Positions 23,378 to 35,183 of a DNA stretch of 64,000 nucleotides are shown one piece after another (within the stretch, counting starts at the first letter, position 1; each line of letters begins with the position of its first letter). The translations under genes and the position numbers were made by a program. This DNA comes from Sediminivirga luteola (lineage in GTDB: Bacteria > Actinomycetota > Actinomycetes > Actinomycetales > Brevibacteriaceae), in the NCBI RefSeq assembly GCF_014639315.1, contig NZ_BMFY01000009.1, forward strand, positions 99,832-163,831, given 5' to 3'. The notes beneath the pieces are model-generated. The model searched no databases. It was not told where the DNA came from and was given only the letters and a program-made list of their open reading frames with translations.

Positions 23378-25171
23378 TCAATCCGTGCCCGCGGTGAGCT
23401 CGGCGACGAGTTCCTGCGGCAGCTCGATCTGGGCGCTGTCCGGGATCCGCAGGATCAGCGGGCCGTCGAGGTCCGGCGGCAGTTCGAACTCCGCGAAGGC
23501 GGGAGTGCCCTCGTCGGGGAGATCCCGCCCCGTGGCCAAGACCTCGGAGCACACGCAGTGGGAGGGGGCCGAGACCGGGAAGTACTGCCGCCCGGCCGCG
23601 ACGTCGACCAGGCCGAGGTTCCCCAGGCCGGGCTCGGTGCCGCCGGAGTAGGCGTTCTTGCCCAGCAGCTGCGGGTCCTCGGCGGCGCGGCTGCCGCGGA
23701 AGGCGTTCGCCTCGTAGCCGGTACCGGCCAGGCCGAGGGCGAAGCGCATGGTCACGGTCATGCCGTCGCGTTCGGCGCCGAGCACGTCGAAGCGGAGCTC
23801 GTGCTCGGTCTCGTCCTCCTCCGGTGCAGGCAGCACATAGGAGGCGAGCGCGCCGGGCTCCGCCTGCGTCTGCTCGGCCTCGTCCAGGTCCTGCAGTTCC
23901 TCGGCCCCCAGGTCGATGCCGTGACCGGAGTCCTCCGTGGCGGTGTAGCGGAAGCTCACCCGGCGGTTCAGTTCGCGGTTCTCGGGCAGGTCGTTGCCCT
24001 CGGCATCCTGGTTGGGCGCCAGCGGCCGGTCGTAGCTGTGGCCCTCCGTCTCGACGGAGATGCCGTCGTCCAGCAGCGGCGTGATCGCTTCGGCCACGGC
24101 CTCTGCCCGGTCTTCGGAGAGCCGCTGGTTCACCTCGTGGCTGTCGATGTTGTCGGTGTGCCCTTCGATGACGACGGTCTGCCCGGCGGCCTCCGCGTTC
24201 AGTTTCTCCGCGGCGTCCTCGATCACCTGCTCGGCGTCGGCGGAGAGCTCCGATTCGCCGAACTCGAAGAGCACATCGGCGGGCAGGCTGACTTCCTGGC
24301 TCTCGCCGGCGATGGTGGTGGAGACTCCGCTGAGCGATTCGCTGCGCGCGGACAGCGGCTGCCGGTCGTAGCTGACCGCGCCGGTGCCATACTGGCCGGA
24401 CATCTCGTGGCTGCGCGGTGTCAGCTGCGTCAGCCCGTCGTCCTCGGGCAGTTCGAACGGCGTGCCGGCGGTGACGGGGACGCCGCGCAGGGGTTCGGCC
24501 CATTCGGCGAAGAACAGGTCGATCTCATCGGATTCCGGGGCGGGGAAGTCGATGTAGACGAGCGCCACGCCGTCCCGGGGCGCGCTGCGGGGCAGGCTGG
24601 AGCAGACGCAGTTGATCCGCGCCTTGCTGAAGTCGTGCTCCTCGGACATCGGCTCCGGGTCCGGGGCGGCAGCCATGGCAGCGCCGGCGGAAACGGCGCC
24701 GTCGTTGGCGAAGCGACCGTCGGCGCGCAGCGGCGCGATCACCTCGCTGGCGCCGCGGTCGATCAGCCGCATCCACGGCGCCGCCTGGGAGCGGCTGAAG
24801 AACGGCGAGACCTGCTGCGGGGAGAGTTCGCTGCCGGTTTCCGGTGCCAGCCAGGCGTAGACCAGCCGGGCGAAATCGCCATCGGAATCCAGCGAGACCA
24901 CCTGGAGCTTGGCGGTCTCCTCTCCGTCTTCGCCGGGCAGCGCGACGATCCGCTCCGCGACGGGCTCGGGAAGGGTGGTGGAGGTGCGGAAGCCGTCGTC
25001 GTCGGTGATGATGGCGGGCTCAGCCGGGGTCTCCTCCGGTTCCGGCGGCGCCGGCTGCGGATCGTCCTCCTCGGCCGGGGAGCATCCCGCGATGAGCAAC
25101 GCAGCGGCCGTCGAGGCGGCTGCGAGTACGTTCAGGCGGGGGTGGCGGCGTCGGCGGTCTTCTGTCGGCAT
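23378..25171 (-). CDS. OmpA-domain lipoprotein with flanking duplicated domain
   Basis: 597 residues. Lipobox LIAGC (about 26-30). The OmpA-like peptidoglycan-binding domain is at about 295-415: VLFEFGESELSADAEQVIEDAA, IEGHTDNIDSHEVNQRLSEDRAEAV, NRELNRRVSF, with the expected Asp and Arg. On each side are beta-rich domains that look related: both have a CVCS motif (INCVCSSLP near 185 and SHCVCSEVL near 550) followed by a strand with D/E-x-P. In Actinobacteria OmpA-domain lipoproteins probably link membrane and wall. Function unknown. Confidence 0.8.
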   Translation of the reverse strand: MPTEDRRRRHPRLNVLAAASTAAALLIAGCSPAEEDDPQPAPPEPEETPAEPAIITDDDGFRTSTTLPEPVAERIVALPGEDGEETAKLQVVSLDSDGDFARLVYAWLAPETGSELSPQQVSPFFSRSQAAPWMRLIDRGASEVIAPLRADGRFANDGAVSAGAAMAAAPDPEPMSEEHDFSKARINCVCSSLPRSAPRDGVALVYIDFPAPESDEIDLFFAEWAEPLRGVPVTAGTPFELPEDDGLTQLTPRSHEMSGQYGTGAVSYDRQPLSARSESLSGVSTTIAGESQEVSLPADVLFEFGESELSADAEQVIEDAAEKLNAEAAGQTVVIEGHTDNIDSHEVNQRLSEDRAEAVAEAITPLLDDGISVETEGHSYDRPLAPNQDAEGNDLPENRELNRRVSFRYTATEDSGHGIDLGAEELQDLDEAEQTQAEPGALASYVLPAPEEDETEHELRFDVLGAERDGMTVTMRFALGLAGTGYEANAFRGSRAAEDPQLLGKNAYSGGTEPGLGNLGLVDVAAGRQYFPVSAPSHCVCSEVLATGRDLPDEGTPAFAEFELPPDLDGPLILRIPDSAQIELPQELVAELTAGTD

Positions 25172-25292
25172 AGGGGCGTGTCCGTCCTCGAAGTCGTCAT
25201 CGCGTCATTGACAACGTACCATCGGGATCCGGCTCGTCCCGGCGCGTGACAGGACGGTCACATCGGCCGCCGACGCGGCCGCGGTCAGTCCC

Positions 25293-25835
25293 TCACTCGC
25301 AGAGGCAGAGCTCGGGCCGCCACTCCTCGCGGATCAGTCCCAGGGCGCGGTCGCCGATGGGATTCACGCCCGGGCCGGCGGCCAGCGCGTGCGCCACGAG
25401 CGCATGCAGGCATTTGACCCGCTCGGGCATGCCACCGGCGGAGAACCCGTCGATCTCGTGGACCTCGCCCAGGCCGAGGCTGGCTGCCAGTGCGGCGCGG
25501 TCCGCCAAGTACGCCTCGTGGGCGCGCCGGTAGGCTGCCGCGAGCTCGGCGTCCTCACCCAGCTCGGCGGTCATCTGCGCCATGAGACCTGCGGCTTCGA
25601 GCCGGGAGCAGGCCATCACGATGGCCGGATGGCTCAGGTAGTAGGTGGTGGGGAACGGCGTCCCGTCCTCCAGCCGGGGGGCGGTGACGGCCACGAGCGG
25701 CTTGCCGCAGCGGCATCGCGCGCCGATGCCCGCCAGGCCGCGGGGCACCCGGCCGAGTTGCTGACGCAGCACCTCCCGGTCATCCGGACGGACGGGGTCG
25801 GAGGGCGGACCGGGTTCGGCTTCGGTGGTCGTCAT
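25293..25835 (-). CDS. DUF501 domain-containing protein
   Basis: 180 residues. RCRCGKPLVAVTAPRLEDGTPFPTTYYLSHP and GMPERVKCLHALVAHALA are the DUF501 core, with conserved Cys and His that may bind metal. DUF501 normally lies between ftsB/divIC and ppx, as here. ATG 25835 has AGAAGAGG upstream and overlaps the ftsB stop. Confidence 0.88.
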   Translation of the reverse strand: MTTTEAEPGPPSDPVRPDDREVLRQQLGRVPRGLAGIGARCRCGKPLVAVTAPRLEDGTPFPTTYYLSHPAIVMACSRLEAAGLMAQMTAELGEDAELAAAYRRAHEAYLADRAALAASLGLGEVHEIDGFSAGGMPERVKCLHALVAHALAAGPGVNPIGDRALGLIREEWRPELCLCE

Positions 25836-26494
25836 TCCTCTTCTTCTGCTGGATCGGAGCCGGTGCCGGCTCCCGGAGTGCCGGAATCCGACCCCTGCTG
25901 GGTCTGCGGCTGCGTGCCGGCTTCGAGTATAGAGTTCAGCAGTTCCTCGGGCCATGAGCGGCTGGACGTCCTGGTGGGCGCTCCCCCGGCCTCCTCGCGC
26001 GGCATGGCGACCGTACCGGTGCCGGCCTCTTGACCGCCCTCCTCGGAGTCCCTGGGCTGGACCACGACGTAGGCCTGCTCCTCGGGGAGCACGTAGAACT
26101 GGTCTTCCCGGGCTCGCTGCATGACGTATTCGGGGTCCTCCCAGCGGTCCTTCTCCTCGTGCAGCTGGGCGATCCGTTCCTCCTCCTGGGCGATCTCCCG
26201 CTTCAGGCCGAGGATCTCCCGCTCCTGCTTCAGGTAGGTGTTCACTGTCGGCGCGGACATCAGCACGATCACGAGGGTCGCCAGGCCCAGGAGCAGCGCC
26301 CGCCCCGAGAGCCGGCGCCCGGCCTCGGTGCGGTCCTCTGGCAGGCGTTCGCTCACCGCGCTGGTCCGCGCAGCTACGGCGGGGCGGCTCTTGGCGGAGG
26401 GATCGGAGCCGGTCCGGCGGGTGGTCTTGGCCGCGCCCGCGCCGCCCCGGCGACGGGGTACTGCCCGGGGCCGGGCGCGGTCACTGCGTGCCAC
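25832..26494 (-). CDS. ftsB: Septum formation initiator family protein (FtsB/DivIC)
   Basis: 220 residues. Basic cytosolic N-terminus (1-65), one membrane helix (about 68-85), a coiled coil (REILGLKREIAQEEERIAQLHEEKDRWEDP) and EDQFYVLPEE, a typical DivIC motif, then a Ser/Gly/Pro-rich tail. Divisome scaffold protein facing outward. Longer than usual (about 100-150) at both ends. Lies directly downstream of enolase, the usual arrangement. Confidence 0.88.
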   Translation of the reverse strand: MARSDRARPRAVPRRRGGAGAAKTTRRTGSDPSAKSRPAVAARTSAVSERLPEDRTEAGRRLSGRALLLGLATLVIVLMSAPTVNTYLKQEREILGLKREIAQEEERIAQLHEEKDRWEDPEYVMQRAREDQFYVLPEEQAYVVVQPRDSEEGGQEAGTGTVAMPREEAGGAPTRTSSRSWPEELLNSILEAGTQPQTQQGSDSGTPGAGTGSDPAEEEE

Positions 26495-26667
26495 GAGTAC
26501 TCACCTATCTGGCCTTGCTGATCGGGGAAGGAAGGAGGAAGGCCGTGACACGATTGTGCCGTGCCGGCCGGCGCCCGGACAGCATTTCGCCCGGAGTGTC
26601 CGCCATCTGCGCAACGGCTTAGGGCGAACGCTCCGGGCGAGGGATGCCCCGGGAGGCGGTGTGGCGG

Positions 26668-28875
<2,208 letters not shown>

Positions 28876-28879
<4 letters not shown>

Positions 28880-29139
28880 CCGGCCTCTCCCCTCCTCTCG
28901 TGCCCGGCATCGCCCCGAGCGCCGGTCCCTCTCACCACATCGGCCTCTCGTGCACGCGCCTGGCCGGCGGGTGTAAGCGCCTGCCCGCGGCCCTCCAGCC
29001 AATGGTGTTGCCGCCGACGAGCGCGCAGAAGGGTGCGCCGCCGCGGGGATCCAGCGCGGCCCGTCGACTGGAAGGCGTAGCCCGTCAGCCGGGAGACACA
29101 GGCGCCTCCCGTACCGCGCAGCATGCGTATATGAGCCAT
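28876..29139 (-). CDS. Small basic hypothetical ORF between mfd and mazG
   Basis: 87 codons. ATG 29139 has a strong GGAGGG site and the stop overlaps the mazG ATG (ATGA), as for a translationally coupled gene. The product is Arg- and Gly-rich with no recognised motif, so coding is suggested by signals only. Alternatively the segment is just the mazG leader. Confidence 0.35.
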
Positions 29140-29159
29140 CGCCGTCCCTCCTCGCCGCC

Positions 29160-32100
29160 TCAGTCCCGGCCGGCCGCCGCCGGTTCCGTGGCCTGAGCCG
29201 TTCCCCCGTCGGGCGCGTTCGCCTCCGTGTTCTCGGGGGCCGGCAGCAGCGCATCGAGTACCTGGGTCGCCCATTCCAGCAGTGGCCGGTCCACGACGTC
29301 CTCGCGCCGGATTCCGCCCGCTCCGGCGTTCACGGTCGGCTTGGGTACCAGGATGGACCGGGTGGCCGGCTTGATGAGCGACTTCGGGTAGAGCCGCTTG
29401 AGCCGCACCGTCATGGCGTCACCCAGTTCGACCGGCGCGAACCGGATGAAGTTGCCCTGGGCCACGACCTCCGTGACGCCGGACTTCCTGGCCCTGATCC
29501 GGAACCGGGCGACATCGGCGAGCGTCTCCACCGCCGGCGGGTAGGGGCCGTACCGGTCGACGAGTTCCGTGAGGACCTCCTGCACCTCCGCCTCGGTGGC
29601 GGCGGCAGCCAGTTTGCGGTAGGCCTCCAGTCGCAGGCGCTCGTGCTCGACGTACTCGGTGGGCAGATGTGCGTCGATCGGCAGTTCGATGCGCACCTCC
29701 GCTTCGGGCTCGGTGTTCTCGCCGCGGAAGTTCGCCACGGCCTCGCCCACCATGCGCACGTACAGATCGAAGCCGACGCCCTCGATATGGCCGGACTGCT
29801 CACCGCCGAGCAGATTGCCCGCACCACGGATCTCCAGGTCCTTCATCGCCACCTGCATGCCGGCGCCGAGCTCGGTGTGCGCGGCCAGCGTGGTGAGCCG
29901 GTCATGCGCGGTTTCGGTCAGCTCCCGGTCCGCCGGGTAGAGGAAGTAGGCGTAGGCCCGTTCCCGCCCTCGGCCCACCCGGCCGCGCAGCTGGTGCAAC
30001 TGGCTGAGGCCCAGCCGCTCGGCATGGTCAATGATGAGTGTGTTGGCGTTGGAGATGTCGATGCCGGTCTCCACGATGGTGGTGCACACCAGCACATCGA
30101 ACTTCTTCTCCCAGAAGTCCAGGATCACCTGTTCGAGCCGGGTTTCACTCATCTTGCCGTGGGCGACGCCGATGCGGGCCTCCGGGACGAGCTCGGCCAG
30201 GCGCTTGGCGACCTTGTCGATGCTCTGCACGCGGTTGTGCACGAAGAACACCTGCCCCTCGCGCAGCAGCTCGCGCTTGATCGCCGCGGAGATCTGCTTC
30301 TCCTCGTAGGGGCCGACGAAGGTCAGGACCGGGTGCCGTTCCTCCGGCGGCGTCGCCAGGGTGGACATCTCGCGGATGCCGGTGACCGCCATCTCCAGGG
30401 TGCGCGGGATGGGGGTGGCGGACATGGCGAGCACGTCGACGTTGGTGCGCATCGCCTTGAGCGTCTCCTTGTGCTCGACGCCGAACCGCTGCTCCTCGTC
30501 AATGATGACCAGGCCGAGATCCTTGAAGCGCACTTCCCCGGAGAGCAGCCGGTGGGTGCCGATCACGACGTCGAGGCTGCCGGCGCGGATCTGCTCCTTG
30601 ACCTTCTCGCTCTCGGCGGCGCTCTGGAAGCGCGACAGGGCGCCCACCGTGACCGGGAACCCGGAGTAGCGTTCGGAGAAGGTCTCCAGGTGCTGCTGCA
30701 CCAGCAGCGTGGTGGGCACCAGGACCGCGACCTGCTTGCCCTCCTGGACCGCTTTGAAGGCGGCGCGCACGGCGATCTCCGTTTTGCCATAGCCGACGTC
30801 TCCGCAGATCAGCCGGTCCATCGGGACCGGCTTGCGCATATCGGCCTTGACCTCCTCGATGGTGCTCAGCTGATCCGGGGTCTCCACGTAGCTGAAGGCG
30901 TCCTCGAGTTCCTGCTGCCAGGGGGTGTCCGGGCCGTAGGCGTAGCCCTGCGTCGCCTGCCGTGCGGAGTAGAGGCGGACCAGCTCGCCGGCGATCTCCT
31001 TGACCGCCTTGCGGGCCCGTGCCTTGGTCTTGGACCAGTCCGCCCCGCCCATCTTGTTCAGCTGGGGCGCCTCGCCGCCGACGTAGCGGGTCACCTGGTC
31101 CAGCGCGTCCGAGGGCACGTAGAGCCGGTCGCCGGGCTGCCCCCGTTTGGAGGCGGCATACTCAAGGACCAGGTACTCGCGGGTGTGCTTGGCATCCCCC
31201 TTGCCGGTGGTCCGCTGCGTCATCTCCACGAACCGGGCCACGCCGTGCTGCTCGTGCACCACGTAGTCGCCGGGCTTGAGGCTTAAGGGATCCACCTGGT
31301 TGCGGCGCCGGCGGGCCGGGAGACGGCGCATGTCCCGGGTGGAGCTCGCCGAGGCCTTCCCCAGGACGTCCGCCTCGGTCAGCAGGGCGAAGCGCTCGGA
31401 CTCGTCGACGAAGCCGCCCAGCGCGCCGGCGGCGGCGATGCTCACCACGCGTTCCGCCGGTGCCTCGGTCAAGCCGTGCTCGTGCAGGACGGCCGGCACA
31501 TCGGCTTCGGCGAACACCTCCCGCAGCCGCTCGGCCGGACCCCGGCCGTCGGTCACGACGGCGACCCGCCAGCCGTCGCCAACGAGCTGGCGGACATCGG
31601 CCAGGACGTCCTCGACGTTACCGGCGTAGCCGCGCGGCTCCCGGGCGGGCAGGTGCAGCTGGGGCGCATCGGCGTCGTCCAGGAGCTCCTCGTCGCGGGC
31701 GAAACCGCCCAGCTCCCACCAGTCCAGGCCCAGCAGCGCGGCGGCTTCCCGGGTGTCGGCGAGGGTGCGGAAGCTGGCCAGGGAGAGATCGATGGGGGCT
31801 TCTCCACCGGCGGAGGCGCCGGCCCAGGCGGCGGCGAGGAACTCCTCCGTGGTGGCGACGAGGTCCTCGGCGCGGGCAGAGACACGTTCCGGTGCGGTCA
31901 CGACGATGCGGGCATCTCTTGGCAGCACCGCGACGAACGGCTCCATACCGTCGACGAGCGCCGGGGCGAGGGACTCCATGCCCTCCACCGCGATGCCGGC
32001 GGCGATCTTCTCGAGCATCTCGCGGGCCTGGGGCATGGCGGAGACGAGGTCCGCGGCGCGGGAACGGACCCGTTCCCCCAACAGGACTTCGCGGCAGGGC

Positions 32101-32837
32101 GGCGCCCACACGGTTGGCTCCGGTTCACCGTCGGCCAGAGGGAGGGAGCGCTGGTCCGCCACGGAGAACGGCCTGATCTCCTCCACCTCGTCACCGAAGA
32201 ACTCAATCCGAAGGGCCTGCTCGGCCGTCGGCGGGAAGACATCGAGGATCCCGCCGCGGATGGCGAACTCACCACGGCGTTCCACCATGTCCACCCGGGA
32301 GTAGGCAAGACCGGAGAGCCGTTCGGCCAGGCTGCTCAGCTCGGCTTCGTCGCCACGAGCCAGCGTGACCGGCTCCAGCTGGCCCAGTCCCTTGACGAGG
32401 GGCTGCAGCACGGCGCGCACGGGTGCCACCACCACGCGCAGCGGCACCGGACGGGACGCGGGATGTGCCAGGCGGCGCAGGACCGACAGGCGCCGACCGA
32501 CCGTGTCCGAGCGCGGGGAGAGCCGCTCGTGCGGCAGGGTTTCCCAGCTGGGGAACACCGCGACGGCCTCGGGGTCGAGGTATTCGTGCAGGGCACGTTC
32601 CAGGTCCTCCGCCTCGCGGCCGGTCGCGGTCACCACGAGCACGGGGGCCGCACCGGCAGCGCCGCCGTCGTTCGTTCCGTCCGCCGTGCGCTCCACTGCT
32701 GCACTCAGCAGCGGCGGCCAGAGACCCTTGACGGCGTCGATGCGCCCGCCGCCCGATCCGGTGGCGGCGAGTGCGGCGACGGCCGAGGCGAAGGCCTCCG
32801 TCTGCTGGAGCTGCTCTCTGATTCCCTGCAGGGTCAC
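29160..32837 (-). CDS. mfd: Transcription-repair coupling factor
   Basis: 1225 residues. Displaces RNA polymerase stalled at DNA lesions and recruits UvrA. N-terminal UvrB-like part (about 1-350, including FPSWETLPHERLSPRSDTVGRRL), RNA polymerase interaction domain (LKPGDYVVHEQHGVARFVEM), RecG-like motor with Walker A LICGDVGYGKTEIA, DEEQRFGV, TATPIPRTLEMA-type SATPIPRTLEMAVTG, and QLRGRVGRGRERAYAY, then the C-terminal TRCF domain. GTG 32837 has AAGGAC nine bases upstream. Full family length. Confidence 0.96.
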   Translation of the reverse strand: MTLQGIREQLQQTEAFASAVAALAATGSGGGRIDAVKGLWPPLLSAAVERTADGTNDGGAAGAAPVLVVTATGREAEDLERALHEYLDPEAVAVFPSWETLPHERLSPRSDTVGRRLSVLRRLAHPASRPVPLRVVVAPVRAVLQPLVKGLGQLEPVTLARGDEAELSSLAERLSGLAYSRVDMVERRGEFAIRGGILDVFPPTAEQALRIEFFGDEVEEIRPFSVADQRSLPLADGEPEPTVWAPPCREVLLGERVRSRAADLVSAMPQAREMLEKIAAGIAVEGMESLAPALVDGMEPFVAVLPRDARIVVTAPERVSARAEDLVATTEEFLAAAWAGASAGGEAPIDLSLASFRTLADTREAAALLGLDWWELGGFARDEELLDDADAPQLHLPAREPRGYAGNVEDVLADVRQLVGDGWRVAVVTDGRGPAERLREVFAEADVPAVLHEHGLTEAPAERVVSIAAAGALGGFVDESERFALLTEADVLGKASASSTRDMRRLPARRRRNQVDPLSLKPGDYVVHEQHGVARFVEMTQRTTGKGDAKHTREYLVLEYAASKRGQPGDRLYVPSDALDQVTRYVGGEAPQLNKMGGADWSKTKARARKAVKEIAGELVRLYSARQATQGYAYGPDTPWQQELEDAFSYVETPDQLSTIEEVKADMRKPVPMDRLICGDVGYGKTEIAVRAAFKAVQEGKQVAVLVPTTLLVQQHLETFSERYSGFPVTVGALSRFQSAAESEKVKEQIRAGSLDVVIGTHRLLSGEVRFKDLGLVIIDEEQRFGVEHKETLKAMRTNVDVLAMSATPIPRTLEMAVTGIREMSTLATPPEERHPVLTFVGPYEEKQISAAIKRELLREGQVFFVHNRVQSIDKVAKRLAELVPEARIGVAHGKMSETRLEQVILDFWEKKFDVLVCTTIVETGIDISNANTLIIDHAERLGLSQLHQLRGRVGRGRERAYAYFLYPADRELTETAHDRLTTLAAHTELGAGMQVAMKDLEIRGAGNLLGGEQSGHIEGVGFDLYVRMVGEAVANFRGENTEPEAEVRIELPIDAHLPTEYVEHERLRLEAYRKLAAAATEAEVQEVLTELVDRYGPYPPAVETLADVARFRIRARKSGVTEVVAQGNFIRFAPVELGDAMTVRLKRLYPKSLIKPATRSILVPKPTVNAGAGGIRREDVVDRPLLEWATQVLDALLPAPENTEANAPDGGTAQATEPAAAGRD

Positions 32838-33129
32838 GCGTGAATGTCCTTATGTCTCTCGTGGTGCACGCTCTCGGGTGGCGCGAAGGCGCCGGCTGAC
32901 CGGCAAGCGCCCCGGGCAACGGGCCCTTGGCGGTAGCGGGGAGTCCCGGCGCTCGCGCCGGTAGGGGCCGGTTCGGACCCGGTCCGACCCGACGATCGCT
33001 CCCAGCCTACTGCGGCGCACGGACAACAGCCGGTCCTCAAGCCTACTCGCGCCCGGGACCGGTTTCCCGGTCCGTCCAACGCCCGCAGCGCCAAGACTCT
33101 TCCCAGTCGACGTACGTAGAGTGGGACTC

Positions 33130-33750
33130 ATGAGTGCCCCCGCCGCCAGGACGCCCAGGACCGAACCGTGGTATCAGCGCTTCACGCCGGTGCTCCTGCT
33201 GCTGGCGATCATGTGGGCGGTGCGTTTTCTTGACGCGATCGTGCCCGGCAGCTGGGTGATGTTCGGCATCCGCTCCTGGGATCCGTCATCGGCGCCGGGC
33301 CTGGTCCTCAGTCCCCTGCTGCACAGCGGCTGGCCCCATCTGCTCAGCAATACCGGCCCGTTCCTGGTGCTGGGACTGATCGTGGCGGCAGAGGGCGCGC
33401 GCCGGTTCTGGCTGGTCACGGCTTTCGCGGCGCTCATCGGCGGCGCCGGGACCTGGGTGGTGGGCGTACCGGGGACGCTCACGGTGGGTGCCTCGGGACT
33501 GGTGTTCGGCTACTTCGGCTACATCATGCTGCGCGCGCTGTTCTTCCGCGCCACGGCGCACCGGGTGCTCTACGCGGTCGTGGCGCTCGTGGTGGCCTTC
33601 AGCTACGGCTCGGGCTTCTTCCTGGGCTTGCTCCCGGTCACGCCGGGCATCTCCTGGCAGGGCCATCTGTTCGGCCTGATCGGCGGCGCCGTCGCCGCCT
33701 GGACCCTCAGCAACCGGGACGAGCCCGGCGGCACTCAGCTGAGACGCTGA
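33130..33750 (+). CDS. Rhomboid family intramembrane serine protease
   Basis: 206 residues, six helices. HSGWPHLLSNTGPFLVLG is the loop-2 motif (HxxxxHxxxN type), TVGASGLVFGYFGY contains the catalytic Ser in GxSG, and WQGHLFGLIGGAVAAW holds the catalytic His. ATG 33130 lies seven bases after TAGAGT (33117-33122), so it is probably leaderless; GTG 33121 is in frame but overlaps that box. Substrate unknown. Confidence 0.88.
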   Translation: MSAPAARTPRTEPWYQRFTPVLLLLAIMWAVRFLDAIVPGSWVMFGIRSWDPSSAPGLVLSPLLHSGWPHLLSNTGPFLVLGLIVAAEGARRFWLVTAFAALIGGAGTWVVGVPGTLTVGASGLVFGYFGYIMLRALFFRATAHRVLYAVVALVVAFSYGSGFFLGLLPVTPGISWQGHLFGLIGGAVAAWTLSNRDEPGGTQLRR

Positions 33751-33803
33751 ACTGAAGAGCACCAGCACGCCGATCTACCGCTGAGGCGCCCGCCAGGCCC
33801 GCC

Positions 33804-34301
33804 TCAGGGGCGGATCGCCGCATAGATCAGCATGTCCCGCCGACGGCCGGCGATCTCCTGGTGGCTGCGCAGCAGTCCTTCGCGCGCGTAGCCGCACCTC
33901 TCGGCGGTCCGGATCGAGGCGATGTTCCAGGGCTCGATGTACAGCTCGATCCGGTGCAGTGCGGGGATGGACCAGCCGAACGAGGTCAGGGCGCTCAGCG
34001 CCTCCACCGCCAGTCCGCGTCCGCGCGCCGAGGGGCGGATGGAGTATCCGGCGCTCGCTCTGCCGGTCTCCAGCTGGCGCAGCCAGAGGCCGCACGACCC
34101 CAGGGCTTCGTCCGTGTTCTTGTACGCGATGATGAAGGAGAATCCGGTGCACTCGCTGTGCCGGTCTCGCTGTCGCTGCACCCAGGCGAGCGCCTCCGCC
34201 TCGTCCGCCTCAGCGGGGAGCGAACCGGTCGCCGGCACATACGGGTCCGTCGACAGCTCCATCGCCATCGGGACATCGGCGGAGCACGGTTGGCGCAGCA
34301 C
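33804..34301 (-). CDS. GNAT family N-acetyltransferase (RimJ/RimL type)
   Basis: 165 residues. The RimJ/RimL pattern is clear: GLWLRQLETGRASAGYSIRPSARGRGLAVEALSALTSFGW with the acetyl-CoA loop RxxGxG-like ARGRGLA, then ELYIEPWNIASIRTAERCGYAREGLL. GTG 34301 is preceded by GGAGAG three bases away. Codons further upstream look like a natural N-terminus (VLPP, then SVPPASGEVV) but are interrupted by TAG at codon 7 after an ATG, so the start may have moved. Confidence 0.82.
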   Translation of the reverse strand: MLRQPCSADVPMAMELSTDPYVPATGSLPAEADEAEALAWVQRQRDRHSECTGFSFIIAYKNTDEALGSCGLWLRQLETGRASAGYSIRPSARGRGLAVEALSALTSFGWSIPALHRIELYIEPWNIASIRTAERCGYAREGLLRSHQEIAGRRRDMLIYAAIRP

Positions 34302-34545
34302 AACCTCTCCGGAAGCGGGCGGAACGGACGGCTACGGCGGAAGCACGGTCATGCTCTCCAGTATGGTGAGCCGGGCGCCACGCCGCCACGCGTACGTTGT
34401 CTCCGCAGACACCGCGTTGACAAACTGCTTTGCGGATAGGCGATCCGCCACCGCACGTCACAGAGGATGACGCCCGACCGTCTCCATCCACAGCTTCCCT
34501 GCACGGTTCCCGGCAGTAGGACCACGCCGCCTACGCTTGCCGAGC

Positions 34546-34863
34546 ATGACGGACTGGTCCATAGCCCACTCGACGGAGGTAGCGTCTTGGCTCAAGACCC
34601 TTCGCTCTGAGGATGCGAGTCACGCTATGAAGGTCCTCGATCAGCTCGCAAATCTTGGTGGCGCTCTTGGAATGCCTCGATCACGAAACCTAGGAGGGAG
34701 CCTTTATGAGTTGCGCTTCCGCTGTGAGCACGTCGATCGCCGTATCACCTACACGCTCCGGCCCGAGCGGCGTATCATCACACTTACCACCTTTCGAAAA
34801 CAACGCAGGAACGAACGCGCCGAGATCGCCCGCGCCCGCCTGATGCTCCGGAGGACACCGTGA
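34546..34863 (+). CDS. RelE/HigB-like toxin of a type II toxin-antitoxin pair
   Basis: 105 residues. ASHAMKVLDQLANLGGALGMPRSRNLGGSLYELRFRCEHVDRRITYTLRPERRIITLTTFRKQ follows the HigB/RelE layout (phage-derived Gp49-like), ending in the conserved FRKQ. Predicted ribosome-dependent mRNA nuclease. It is less GC-rich than its neighbours, a sign of transfer. TACGCT (34532-34537) is eight bases before ATG 34546. It overlaps the antitoxin gene by four bases. Confidence 0.85.
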   Translation: MTDWSIAHSTEVASWLKTLRSEDASHAMKVLDQLANLGGALGMPRSRNLGGSLYELRFRCEHVDRRITYTLRPERRIITLTTFRKQRRNERAEIARARLMLRRTP

Positions 34864-35156
34864 AAACCACTCCACACGAGACAGTCATGGCAGAGATGCT
34901 CGCGAACATGACGGAGACGGAGCGGATCGAATTCTGGAAGAGCGGCAAGAAGATCGACCACATGCTGGAATTCGCCCAGTCGGTTTACGATGCTCGTACG
35001 GCAGCGGGGCTTTCGAAGCGTGAACTGGCAGCCGAGATAGGTGCAGACCCCGTGCTGATCGAGGACATCGAAGCAGCCGATGTCGTTCCCACCCTAGAAC
35101 TACTGGAACAGATCGCGAACGCGACAGGAAAACGCGTTCACATCGCCCTGGTCTGA
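34860..35156 (+). CDS. HigA-like XRE-family antitoxin
   Basis: 98 residues. Dimerising N-terminus with many Glu and Met, then an HTH at about 47-95: ARTAAGLSKRELAAEIGADPVLIEDIEAADVVPTLELLEQIANATGKRV. Toxin first, antitoxin second is the HigBA order. GTG 34860 overlaps the toxin stop. The pair sits between the GNAT gene and pth. Confidence 0.85.
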   Translation: MKTTPHETVMAEMLANMTETERIEFWKSGKKIDHMLEFAQSVYDARTAAGLSKRELAAEIGADPVLIEDIEAADVVPTLELLEQIANATGKRVHIALV

Positions 35157-35183
35157 TACAAGCCGCCGGGCCGCCACTGGGAC

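Noticed and set aside
32269..32919. Alternative frames inside the 5' end of mfd
   Set aside because: Shadow frames; mfd motifs are intact and continuous.
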